Counted from the stretch's first letter, positions 7,456 through 13,838 are shown. The stretch: DNA of 17,589 nucleotides from Pseudomonadota bacterium (GCA_023412805.1 JAEZRM010000132.1:1-17589); one strand, 5' to 3'. The notes: generated by a model not told the origin, from the letters alone. A program made the numbers and translations.

Positions 7456-7471
7456 GCGCCGGTCACGGCGC
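7456..7471. promoter_or_regulatory. Candidate TetR operator, inverted repeat
   Basis: GCGCCG-GTCA-CGGCGC is a perfect 6-bp inverted repeat with a 4-base centre. It lies between the divergent tetR and homocysteine S-methyltransferase genes. The distance from a TATAGT -10 box on the minus strand (7475-7480) places it across the expected tetR transcription start. This is a good position for autorepression. No binding data exist; the assignment rests on symmetry and position alone. Confidence 0.4.
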
Positions 7472-7474
7472 CCA

Positions 7475-7480
7475 ACTATA
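7475..7480 (-). promoter_or_regulatory. Candidate -10 box for the tetR gene
   Basis: On the minus strand this reads TATAGT, five of six matches to TATAAT and the most AT-rich hexamer in the gap. I find no good -35 at the usual spacing, so the promoter is either weak, activator-dependent or misassigned. Confidence 0.3.
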
Positions 7481-7483
7481 CAT

Positions 7484-7513
7484 TTGTTCGCGCTTAAACG
7501 ATTGGCTTCTAAC
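7484..7513 (+). promoter_or_regulatory. Candidate promoter for the homocysteine S-methyltransferase gene
   Basis: TTGTTC (7484-7489), an 18-bp spacer and TCTAAC (7508-7513) form a moderate sigma-70-like pair. It would start transcription near 7520 and give a leader of about 130 nt that contains the hairpin at 7542-7564. The match is modest and other choices are possible. Confidence 0.25.
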
Positions 7514-7541
7514 ACAAATTCAAAAGTAAGCGCAACTGCAC

Positions 7542-7564
7542 CACGCGCCTTCTAGAGGTGCGTG
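7542..7564 (+). promoter_or_regulatory. Leader hairpin before the homocysteine S-methyltransferase gene
   Basis: CACGCGCCT and AGGTGCGTG pair in a 9-bp stem with one G-U pair and a 5-base TCTAG loop. A second, weaker stem (CGGG/CCCG with outer CCGA/TCGG) follows at about 7590-7614. I compared this leader by eye with what I remember of the SAM-II and SAH riboswitch consensus sequences and found no match. It is listed as an uncharacterised 5' leader structure. Confidence 0.35.
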
Positions 7565-7648
7565 CCCGTGCCCCGTACATATCCGATCGCCGAGACCGGG
7601 AGGGCCCCGTTCGGCGGGATAAAACCAAACAAAAGGTTGGAGATGATC

Positions 7649-8611
7649 ATGAGCAAGTATCGCAATGCCCTGCCGCAGCTCGGTTCTCGGCTATTTCTCA
7701 CAGACGGCGGCCTCGAGACATCGCTGATATTCTACCACGGCATCGATCTGCCGCACTTCGCATCCTGCGAGCTCCTGCGAAGCAAGATCGGCCGCGATGT
7801 ACTGACTGAGTACTTCCTGCCCTACATCGAGACGGCGCGGCAGGCGAAGCTCGGTTTCGTTCTCGAGGCCCCGACGTGGCGCGCGAATCCGGATTGGGGT
7901 GCGAAGCTCGGTTATTCGCGCGAGACCCTCGCTGACGTCAATCGCATGGGCATTGCGCTCATGGAGGAGCTGCGCTTTGCCTTCGAGAGCCGCGATGCGC
8001 CCATGGTGATCAGTGGCAACATCGGCCCGCGCGGGGACGGTTATGTCGCTGGAGCCGAGATGTCGGTCGAGGCGGCGGCCGAATATCACGACGAGCAGAT
8101 CGCCGTTTTTGCCGGGACCAACGCGGATATGGTTGCCGCCTTCACGATGACAAATATCAATGAGGCCCTCGGTATCGTCGTGGCCGCGCAGCGCCACAAG
8201 ATGCCGATCGCGATCTCGTTCACTCTCGAGACGGACGGTCGACTGCCGAGCGGCGCGACTCTCGAAGAAGCCATCGATGCAGTGGATGCGGCGACGGATG
8301 AGGCGCCTGTATACTACATGATCAACTGCGCACACCCGACCCATTTCGAGACCACGCTTGCCGGCGGCGGCCGCTGGACCGACCGCATTCGCGGCATTCG
8401 CGCCAATGCCTCGAAGCGCAGCCATGCGGAACTCGACGCAGCATCCGACATCGATGCCGGCGATCCGATCGAGCTCGGTGGACAATATGGAGCGCTGATG
8501 CGTGCATTTCCGCAGATCCGCGTAATCGGCGGTTGCTGCGGGACGGACCACCGTCACGTCCACGAGATGTGCTCGGCTTGCTCGAGCGGTACGTCCTCGC
8601 AGGCGGCATGA
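7649..8611 (+). CDS. Homocysteine S-methyltransferase family protein
   Basis: This family is a zinc-dependent TIM barrel that moves a methyl group from a donor such as S-methylmethionine or a betaine to homocysteine, making methionine. With the ATG at 7649 it has 320 residues. A GGTTGGAG ribosome site ends 6 bp before that ATG, while the in-frame ATG at 7643 directly abuts it. The N-terminus has FLTDGGLETSLIF (16-28). The three zinc-binding cysteines are present: Cys227 in MINCAHP and Cys296-Cys297 in IGGCCGTD. SGNIGPRGDGY (122-132) fits the barrel core. The protein lacks cobalamin and folate domains, so it is a stand-alone enzyme and not MetH. The methyl donor cannot be told from sequence. 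Divergence from a TetR regulator suggests control by a specific metabolite rather than by methionine limitation alone. The last residues (CSACSSGTSSQAA) are low complexity. Confidence 0.92.
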   Translation: MSKYRNALPQLGSRLFLTDGGLETSLIFYHGIDLPHFASCELLRSKIGRDVLTEYFLPYIETARQAKLGFVLEAPTWRANPDWGAKLGYSRETLADVNRMGIALMEELRFAFESRDAPMVISGNIGPRGDGYVAGAEMSVEAAAEYHDEQIAVFAGTNADMVAAFTMTNINEALGIVVAAQRHKMPIAISFTLETDGRLPSGATLEEAIDAVDAATDEAPVYYMINCAHPTHFETTLAGGGRWTDRIRGIRANASKRSHAELDAASDIDAGDPIELGGQYGALMRAFPQIRVIGGCCGTDHRHVHEMCSACSSGTSSQAA

Positions 8612-8640
8612 CCAAAGCTGCGAAGTAAGACGAAAGAAGT

Positions 8641-8671
8641 GGCGGCCCTGCCCGATCAGGCAGCGGCCGCC
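8641..8671. terminator. Shared hairpin terminator, containing the stop codon of the SixA-like gene
   Basis: GGCGGCC-CTGCC pairs with GGCAG-(C)-GGCCGCC in a 12-bp stem with one bulged base and a 6-base loop CGATCA. The loop and 3' arm overlap the end of the SixA-like gene (stop codon at 8656-8658), whose closing alanine codons form one arm. On the minus strand the sequence after the stem is T-rich (ACTTCTTTCGTCTT), as in an intrinsic terminator. On the plus strand the T-run is missing, although the hairpin lies 29 bp after the homocysteine methyltransferase stop and could still end that transcript. Confidence 0.6.
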
Positions 8672-9183
8672 GCTATCGTCTTCGGTGTCGCGAAATGGAC
8701 GAGGCGGCCTTTGCGTGGGGCCACATCGTTCCAGTTCTTGCCCTCGAACGTGAGAACGACCACTCCGGCCGTCGGCAGCTTCTCCGAGATCGCGGCGATC
8801 TTTGCCGGTTCGCCCTCGCCAATCAGCTCGATGGCGATAATCTGCAGGCCCGGATTGTGGCCGATGATCATGAGGTGTTTGACGCTCGCTGGCGTCTTGC
8901 GCACGCGCTCCAGAAGGCTGACCGGCTCCGCGAGATAGAGCGCGCCTTCGTATTTCGTCCGGGGCTCGGGTTCCCAGCCGCCGCTTGCAAGCTCGAAGGT
9001 CTGTCGCGTGCGCACCGACGTCGAGCACAGCACGAGATCCGGCTTGAGGTCGTGCTCTCGCAGATAGGCGCCCATCATCGGTGCAGCCGAGAGCCCTCGC
9101 GCATTGAGCGGGCGTTCGCGGTCATCGAGGCCTGAGATGTCCCAGCTCGACTTGGCGTGCCGGAATAGCGTGAGGGTCAGCAT
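8656..9183 (-). CDS. SixA-like histidine phosphatase
   Basis: This 175-residue protein belongs to the histidine phosphatase (phosphoglycerate mutase-like) superfamily, small single-domain branch. The opening LTLFRHAKSSW holds the catalytic RH pair (Arg8, His9), and the second catalytic His109 is in IIGHNPGL. DRERPLNARG (21-30) and LVLCSTSVRTRQT (50-62) are also typical. SixA proteins dephosphorylate phosphohistidine in phosphotransfer proteins; a small-molecule phosphatase role is equally open. A strong AAAGGAGG site lies 9 bp before the ATG. It is the last gene of the run that starts with the ketopantoate reductase-like gene and follows the oxaloacetate decarboxylase-like gene by 44 bp. Its C-terminal alanine run overlaps a terminator hairpin. 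Confidence 0.9.
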   Translation of the reverse strand: MLTLTLFRHAKSSWDISGLDDRERPLNARGLSAAPMMGAYLREHDLKPDLVLCSTSVRTRQTFELASGGWEPEPRTKYEGALYLAEPVSLLERVRKTPASVKHLMIIGHNPGLQIIAIELIGEGEPAKIAAISEKLPTAGVVVLTFEGKNWNDVAPRKGRLVHFATPKTIAAAAA

Positions 9184-9227
9184 CGCGATGGGCCTCCTTT
9201 GGTCTACCGCGGTCGAGCGGGGGCCGC

Positions 9228-10103
9228 TCAGGGTTTCGTTGCCAGATAGTCCTTCGTCCAGCGGTCATAATCATCGGCGCGTGTCACGCGTTTGACGAGA
9301 TCGGCAGAGGCCAGGCCCTTGAGGTCCTTCGGCGCCGTACCGTCGCGCAGGGCCTTGAGCGTATCATGGATGGCCTGAATAGCCGCCTGGATGGGCTGAT
9401 GTCCCTGCAGACACACACGGACGCTGCGCGAGGCGAGGTATTCGCGATCCGAAAGCTCGGGCGTCGCCGTGCCGAGAATGAGCGGTATCTTCACGGCGGG
9501 CGCGATCGCATCGAGCTCTGCCCGCGTCTTCACGCCGACCAAGAAGATCGCATCGACGCCGACTTTCTCGTAGGCCTGTGCGCGCTTGATCGTGTCTTCT
9601 ATGCCGGTGATGATCGGCGCGCTGGTCCGTCCGGCAATGCAGAGATCGGGATCTCGGCGCGCGGCGAGCGCCGCCTTCATCTTGCCGATACCCTCCTCGA
9701 TGCTGAGGATCTGCGGCTTCTCCGTCGTGCCGAACGGCTGCGGTAGCGCTGTATCCTCGATCGACATGCCGCTGACGCCGGCGATTTCCAGCTCATCGAC
9801 CGTGCGCATGACCGAGAGCGCATTGCCATAGCCGTGGTCGGCATCGACCATCAACGGCAACTCCATGGCGCGGTTGATGCGAAGCGCCTGATCGGCGAAC
9901 TCGGTGAGTGTCAGGATGATGAGATCCGGCGCCGAGAGCACGCCGAGCGATCCCGTCGAGCCGGCGAACATGCCGATCTCGAAACCGATCTCGGAGGCGA
10001 TGCGCGCCGAGATCGGATCGTGCACGGAGCCGGGGTGATAGCAGCTATTTCCTGAGAGATAGCCGCGGAATTTCTGGCGGCGTTCGGTCCAGCGCGATGG
10101 CAT
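9228..10103 (-). CDS. Oxaloacetate decarboxylase-like protein, isocitrate lyase/PEP mutase superfamily
   Basis: This 291-residue TIM-barrel protein follows the superfamily pattern: SVHDPISARIASEIGFE (26-42), LSAPDLIILTLTEFADQ (56-72), DADHGYGNALSVMRT (87-101) with the metal-binding acidic pair, and SIEDTALPQPFG (114-125). It closely resembles, from memory, Pseudomonas aeruginosa PA4872, which decarboxylates oxaloacetate to pyruvate. Both have a GH pair in the loop that carries Cys in isocitrate and methylisocitrate lyases, and here it is His235 in LQGHQP. That argues against a lyase that cleaves isocitrate. The catalytic Cys-bearing KKCGH motif is absent. The gene starts 33 bp after the ketopantoate reductase-like gene and precedes the SixA-like gene by 44 bp, so the three are probably one transcript. 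Other 2-oxo-acid or hydroxy-acid substrates remain possible. Confidence 0.88.
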   Translation of the reverse strand: MPSRWTERRQKFRGYLSGNSCYHPGSVHDPISARIASEIGFEIGMFAGSTGSLGVLSAPDLIILTLTEFADQALRINRAMELPLMVDADHGYGNALSVMRTVDELEIAGVSGMSIEDTALPQPFGTTEKPQILSIEEGIGKMKAALAARRDPDLCIAGRTSAPIITGIEDTIKRAQAYEKVGVDAIFLVGVKTRAELDAIAPAVKIPLILGTATPELSDREYLASRSVRVCLQGHQPIQAAIQAIHDTLKALRDGTAPKDLKGLASADLVKRVTRADDYDRWTKDYLATKP

Positions 10104-10136
10104 CGTTTTTCGGTGCTCCGGTTCTTGAATGAGGAC

Positions 10137-11189
10137 TTAGATGTTAGCGACGGCCTCGGGGCTCGGCGCGATTTGTCCGCGCTCCACGCGGCGCACGACG
10201 TCGACGATGCCATCGTTGGCAGGCGTCGCGATCTTCAGCTCGGCGCCCTTAGCCGCCACGAGGCCGTTGATATAGTCGATTTCCGTGCGCCGACCCTTCA
10301 TGATGTCCTGCCCCATGGAAGGACGCTGCTCGTCATTCCTGTGCTTGACCTGCTCGAGCAGAATGCCCTCGCATTCCTCGCGCGCGGCTTTGTCGCCTTC
10401 ACCGGCGGCGAGCAGCTTCTCGGGCGGAATGTGATAAACGGGCTCGAGCGCATAGCCGTGCGCGAGGCCGACCTTGATGGCTTCTGCTGCGAGGCGGATG
10501 GCGAGCCAGCGCGTCATGGGATCGCGGTCATTGCCGTTACCGCCGCGCCCTGTTGCCGCCGAAACCGGATTGCGCATGGCATTCACGATCAGCTTGGACC
10601 AGCGCTCGCCCCAGAGATTGGTCGTCGTCTTCGAGCTGTCGGCGACGCTCACCATCTCCGCGATTTCCTTGACGCGCGGTGTGATGCGCCCATGGGGCTC
10701 GCCGACACGGAACACCGTATGACGCGTGCCGCCGAGCCCGACATTGCGCTGAACCTTGGCGGGACTGACCAGCTCCACCGAGATCGTCGAGGCAATGCAG
10801 CCGACCGTCTTGCCCCAGCCGACCACCGAGGCGATGCGCTCCTCGTTGATCGAGTTCTGCAGTGATACGACATAGCCGTCGGCCGCGAGGTACTGGGCGA
10901 TCATCTGCGTTGCCCAGACCGTGTCGTAGGATTTCATCGAGACGAACGCGATGTCGAACGGGCGCTCGCTCCCAGCCTTTTGAAGATCGGTGATGTGGAT
11001 GGCATTCACCGGAACGGTGAAATTCTCCGGAGCCGTCTGGCCGCGCAACGTCAGACCGTCGCGACGCATGGCCTCGACATGCTCGGGCCAGGGATCGATG
11101 AGCGTCACATCCTGTCCGGCCTTGGCCAGATAGCCACCCACGTGTCCGCCGAGCGCGCCGGCGCCCACGATCGCAATTTTGCGCTTCAT
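10137..11189 (-). CDS. Ketopantoate reductase family protein (2-dehydropantoate 2-reductase-like)
   Basis: The 350-residue protein begins with a Rossmann NAD(P)-binding motif, IVGAGALGGHVGGYLAKAG (7-25), and contains SMKSYDT (84-90), a nicotinamide-side loop. The catalytic domain shows WGERWSKLIVNAMRNPVSA, with Lys199, Asn203 and Asn207, and SMGQDIMKGRRTEIDYINGL with Glu303. These match the Lys, Asn and Glu residues of PanE/ApbA enzymes, which reduce ketopantoate to pantoate in coenzyme A synthesis. It is about 45 residues longer than E. coli PanE. The neighbour is an oxaloacetate decarboxylase-like enzyme and not panB or panC. A catabolic reductase for another 2-oxo acid is therefore about as likely as a true PanE, and I withhold the gene symbol. 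A GGAGCAGGGG site directly precedes the ATG. Confidence 0.88.
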   Translation of the reverse strand: MKRKIAIVGAGALGGHVGGYLAKAGQDVTLIDPWPEHVEAMRRDGLTLRGQTAPENFTVPVNAIHITDLQKAGSERPFDIAFVSMKSYDTVWATQMIAQYLAADGYVVSLQNSINEERIASVVGWGKTVGCIASTISVELVSPAKVQRNVGLGGTRHTVFRVGEPHGRITPRVKEIAEMVSVADSSKTTTNLWGERWSKLIVNAMRNPVSAATGRGGNGNDRDPMTRWLAIRLAAEAIKVGLAHGYALEPVYHIPPEKLLAAGEGDKAAREECEGILLEQVKHRNDEQRPSMGQDIMKGRRTEIDYINGLVAAKGAELKIATPANDGIVDVVRRVERGQIAPSPEAVANI

Positions 11190-11319
11190 CCCCTGCTCCT
11201 CGACCCGGCCGCCGCTTGTTCATTTTTCTGCGGGGGCCTGCTGGGCGGGCAGGATGGTGGCCCGATGGGGAGAGGTCAAGCGTCAGGCGACCGGATGATG
11301 ACGGACGCGGGTCTGCTCT

Positions 11320-11335
11320 GACCGCCATGGCGGTC
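11320..11335. repeat. Perfect 16-bp palindrome upstream of the ketopantoate reductase-like gene
   Basis: GACCGCCATGGCGGTC is fully self-complementary. It lies 131 bp before the ketopantoate reductase-like start and 30 bp after the metallopeptidase stop, both on the minus strand. With no loop it suits a dimeric protein-binding site better than an RNA hairpin, and no T-run follows. A weak minus-strand pair TTGACC-N17-CATCCT (11279-11251) lies just downstream, so an operator for the three-gene run is possible. Confidence 0.5.
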
Positions 11336-11364
11336 GCGAAGCGGATGTCTCGGGCAGGGATGCG

Positions 11365-12225
11365 CTAGTGCTGCGCGGGTTTGGCCGTTTGCTCGGGCAG
11401 CCAGTGGTTCTGCAGCACTTTCTGCGCCACGGCCTTGTCCAGGTGTGGCCCGAGCAGCGTTTTGAACGCAAAGGCGACCTCGCCGTATTCCTTCCGGCAA
11501 ACGCCGGCGCGTTCGCTCGGCAAGTAGCCGTTGGTGACGACATCGGCGAACAGGGTTCTGTCGGCGCCGAAAGCCAGGCACACGAGATTGTAGAATCGTA
11601 CTGGCGGCGGGCTGTGCGAGTTCGAGAAAGCCGCGAGCGGTACCGTCACTTTCGGGTTCGAGAGGAAATCCTTGTAGGAATGCGCCGCGCCTGCGATGAG
11701 CCGCCGCGCCTGATCCTTGCCGAATTGCAGCATGATGTACGTAGCGAAATTGTCCGCGGCATCCTCGCCACGTCCGAGCACCGGGATGTCCAGCATGTCG
11801 AACATGGCGTGGCCCATCTCGTGGGCCGTCACATAGAAGAACTGACCTATAACCGCATCGGCTGGCGTGATCCCGGCAGCCGTCGTCTCGGACGGCATCA
11901 TCTTCTGGACGTCGCGCAGGTACTCATAGCAAATGCTAACGCGTCCACGCTGATACCATGCATTCGAGACGCCATCGCATCCCACGGTTCTCAGCAGCAG
12001 GTCCGACGGCAAGCGAAAAGCGCCGAAGATCTCCTGCAGCTTCTCGAGCACGCGGTGCTCTTTGACCATCTCGTAGAGCTTTTGATGCTCGGGATTCGTC
12101 GGAGCTACGTACTCGACACGTATGCGATTGGCCTGTGCGTCGGGCGTGGCATAAACTCTGGGGGCAAGCAGCGCCGCGACAAATACTCCGAGCGACAAAG
12201 CAAAGATCAGTCGTCCGCGCGGCAT
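11365..12225 (-). CDS. Exported DUF4344-type putative zinc metallopeptidase
   Basis: With the ATG at 12225 the protein has 286 residues. A GGGAGG site 5 bp before that ATG decides against the GTG at 12240. The N-terminus is a clear signal peptide (about 1-26, MPRGRLIFALSLGVFVAALL with a likely cut after VYA), so it acts in the periplasm or outside. Residues 131-145 read YVTAHEMGHAMFDML, with the zinc motif HExxH at His135, Glu136 and His139. A gluzincin-like third ligand may be Glu154 in GRGEDAADNFA, a pattern I associate with the DUF4344 putative metallopeptidase family. Cysteines at 83, 99 and later could form disulfides. Substrate and role are unknown. It follows a small exported-protein gene by 73 bp, with a perfect stem-loop between them, so both may share a transcript. 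Confidence 0.85.
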   Translation of the reverse strand: MPRGRLIFALSLGVFVAALLAPRVYATPDAQANRIRVEYVAPTNPEHQKLYEMVKEHRVLEKLQEIFGAFRLPSDLLLRTVGCDGVSNAWYQRGRVSICYEYLRDVQKMMPSETTAAGITPADAVIGQFFYVTAHEMGHAMFDMLDIPVLGRGEDAADNFATYIMLQFGKDQARRLIAGAAHSYKDFLSNPKVTVPLAAFSNSHSPPPVRFYNLVCLAFGADRTLFADVVTNGYLPSERAGVCRKEYGEVAFAFKTLLGPHLDKAVAQKVLQNHWLPEQTAKPAQH

Positions 12226-12256
12226 CGAAACCTCCCTCACTTCCCTCGCCGGATGA

Positions 12257-12282
12257 GGCTACGGCATGAGACTGCCGTAGCC
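12257..12282 (-). terminator. Perfect 10-bp stem-loop between the small exported-protein gene and the metallopeptidase gene
   Basis: GGCTACGGCA and TGCCGTAGCC pair perfectly around a 6-base loop (TGAGAC on the plus strand). It starts 16 bp after the small gene's stop codon on the minus strand and ends about 20 bp before the ribosome site of the metallopeptidase gene. No T-run follows, so it is a weak or Rho-assisted terminator, an attenuator, or an mRNA-stabilising structure that sets different levels for the two genes. Confidence 0.55.
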
Positions 12283-12298
12283 GCGTCCAGCATTTCGA

Positions 12299-12655
12299 TC
12301 AGGCACCACCGCGGAATGCTTCTTCCGCCCAGCCATTGAACATGCTCTTAACGGCCGGATCGGTGTCCACGAGATAGAGCTTGTCACCCACGCGGACGAT
12401 GATGGCCCCATCCTTCACCTCCTGAGCGCCGAGCTTCATGAGCTGTGCTTCAGTCGGTGCGGTCTTCGCCGTTCCCTTCACGATGCCGAAGGCCTTCTTG
12501 TCGACGTAGATGCCTTCACTGGTGTTGAGGGCGCCGAGCTGGGCGCGCTCCGCTGCTGACTGAGCAAATTGTGGTGCGGAGACGGCAAGCGCGATTGCTG
12601 CGGCTCCGATGGCTGCGATAGTGAGGCTGCGTGCTGACATGCGCTCTACCTTCAT
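12299..12655 (-). CDS. Small exported protein of unknown function
   Basis: The frame gives 118 residues from the ATG at 12655, or 113 from an in-frame ATG at 12640 that has AAGG 8 bp upstream; I cannot choose firmly. The first 34 residues look like a signal peptide (LTIAAIGAAAIALAVSAPQFAQSA). The mature part of about 85 residues contains NTSEGIYVDKKAFGIVKG and GAIIVRVGDKLYLVDTDP, which could form a small beta-rich domain, and ends in FRGGA. No cysteine is present and I do not recognise a family. The presence of a signal peptide, normal composition and sensible spacing support a real gene. It probably precedes the metallopeptidase gene in one transcript, separated by a strong stem-loop. It is divergent from the membrane-protein gene that starts at 13033. 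Confidence 0.7.
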   Translation of the reverse strand: MKVERMSARSLTIAAIGAAAIALAVSAPQFAQSAAERAQLGALNTSEGIYVDKKAFGIVKGTAKTAPTEAQLMKLGAQEVKDGAIIVRVGDKLYLVDTDPAVKSMFNGWAEEAFRGGA

Positions 12656-13032
12656 GCTGGCGCCTAAACCAATCAGGCGATGGAGCTTTCCCTTAGGTCG
12701 AGAGAGATCGTGCCGCCGCCTGCATTGCCATAAGCACCCCAGATGGAAGCAGTTTCCATCGTGGCAAACCCGCTATCTGAAAGCGGCAAACCCCGGCGCC
12801 TGGAGCACCGCAGGCAATTGCGATCGTCAGCCCCTCGTGCTCGCTGCAAGTTACCGGTGTTGCTGTGTTTCCGACGCGGAAGCTATCGCGCTATGCCCAT
12901 TCTTCACGAAGCGGCAAGGTTAAGGAAAATCCGCACCCTTCAACCCGGGTCTGGCGCAGAGGCAATGAACTCTTTCTTCGCATGACCGCCTCAATGTGGA
13001 TCGAGGTGACCCTCCGGCCGAGCGATCCGATC
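12656..13032. other. Divergent intergenic region with nested inverted repeats
   Basis: This 377-bp gap lies between two divergent exported-protein genes. Frames cross it, but they have poor starts and no recognisable protein, so I read it as noncoding. TTGCCA (12725-12730) and TGGCAA (12762-12767) enclose a second perfect stem, GATGGAA (12742-12748) with TTCCATC (12754-12760). GGCAAACCC occurs twice, at 12763-12771 and 12785-12793, a 22-bp period. CGCCT/AGGCG (12661-12679) is a weaker repeat near the minus-strand gene. These could be regulatory sites or a small RNA. No clear promoter hexamers stand out. Confidence 0.4.
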
Positions 13033-13797
13033 ATGCGCACGTCCTTCCTCATCTCCGTTCTGCTCGCACTGGGCGTGTTCCAGGCGACGTCGGCTGGCGC
13101 GCAGGCGCCGGCTGTCGAGGTCGCGATCGTTGCTCTCGATCCGCCTTCGGGTTACGACCTTGCTCCTGGCCGTAAGCTCTCGGCGCGCATTCAGTACAAG
13201 AGCGATGTCCCGGTCCGTTTCAGGATGGAGGGACGTTGGCACGATAAGCCCGCGCCGGCTTCGATGCTCAACCCCATGCCCGCATATCCCGCCGGCGAGG
13301 GTGAGGCCGTCGCATGGATCGCCTATCGCGGGCCTGCATCTCTCGACGAAATTTCGATCAAAGTTCTGGATGAGAAATGGCAGTCGATCAGTGCCGTCAA
13401 GATGCCGGTGCTGATCGACTGGCGCGAAGGCGCGCCTTCTCGACCGGTGGCGCAGTGGGCGTCGGAGCTGAGCGCTCAGCAGCAGGACATGCTGACGGAC
13501 ACATCGTCCTCCCGCGATACCGAAAGCGGCTGGGGCTTCGACCTCTTCCTGATCATGCCGGCGGGGATGCTGGCCTATTTTCTCCTGCAGCCCCTGGCGA
13601 TCACGCGCTTTGAAGGTCGGTGGAGAATGGCGGCGTACGCGCCGCTCGTGGTCACTGTGCCTCTTGTGCTCCACGCGCTCGTGGCGTTGATCGCCGGCTC
13701 CAATCTGTGGCCGCTGCTGCTCATCTTCTGCCTGCCTTTTGCGACGCTGTATCTTGTGGCGCTCATGGGCGCACGCGTGATCGTGCGGGGAACCTAG
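13033..13797 (+). CDS. Exported membrane protein of unknown function
   Basis: With the ATG at 13033 the protein has 254 residues. Earlier in-frame starts would put a charged, poorly composed stretch in front of a clean signal peptide (residues 1-24, MRTSFLISVLLALGVFQATS, likely cut after AGAQA). The ribosome site is weak, so the start is likely but not certain. Residues 27-165 form a soluble beta-rich region (for example RKLSARIQYKSDVPVRFRMEGRW). Residues 169-252 hold three hydrophobic segments (about 170-190, 203-221 and 225-251). The order of signal peptide, extracytoplasmic domain and C-terminal membrane bundle suggests an inner-membrane protein facing the periplasm. I recognise no family or catalytic motif. 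It converges on the sulfatase gene, with a hairpin between them. Confidence 0.75.
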   Translation: MRTSFLISVLLALGVFQATSAGAQAPAVEVAIVALDPPSGYDLAPGRKLSARIQYKSDVPVRFRMEGRWHDKPAPASMLNPMPAYPAGEGEAVAWIAYRGPASLDEISIKVLDEKWQSISAVKMPVLIDWREGAPSRPVAQWASELSAQQQDMLTDTSSSRDTESGWGFDLFLIMPAGMLAYFLLQPLAITRFEGRWRMAAYAPLVVTVPLVLHALVALIAGSNLWPLLLIFCLPFATLYLVALMGARVIVRGT

Positions 13798-13814
13798 GGG
13801 CTCATCGCGCTATC

Positions 13815-13838
13815 GGCGCGGCGACGCAAATCCGCGCC
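13815..13838. terminator. Hairpin between the convergent membrane-protein and sulfatase genes
   Basis: GGCGCGG and CCGCGCC pair in a 7-bp stem around a 10-base loop, 17 bp after the membrane-protein stop and 29 bp before the sulfatase stop on the other strand. Position between convergent genes supports a shared terminator. There is no T-run on either side, so confidence is limited. Confidence 0.4.

Noticed and set aside
7520..7648. SAM-II or SAH riboswitch before the homocysteine S-methyltransferase gene
   Set aside because: Stems are present, but I could not find the conserved sequence blocks of either class. A covariance-model search would settle it.
9228..10103. Isocitrate lyase or methylisocitrate lyase
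   Set aside because: The catalytic KKCGH-type motif with cysteine is missing; the loop carries a GH pair like oxaloacetate decarboxylase PA4872.
12865..13032. N-terminal extension of the membrane protein from a GTG at 12865
   Set aside because: The extension is Arg/Ser-rich, lacks a ribosome site, and would bury a clean signal peptide inside the protein.
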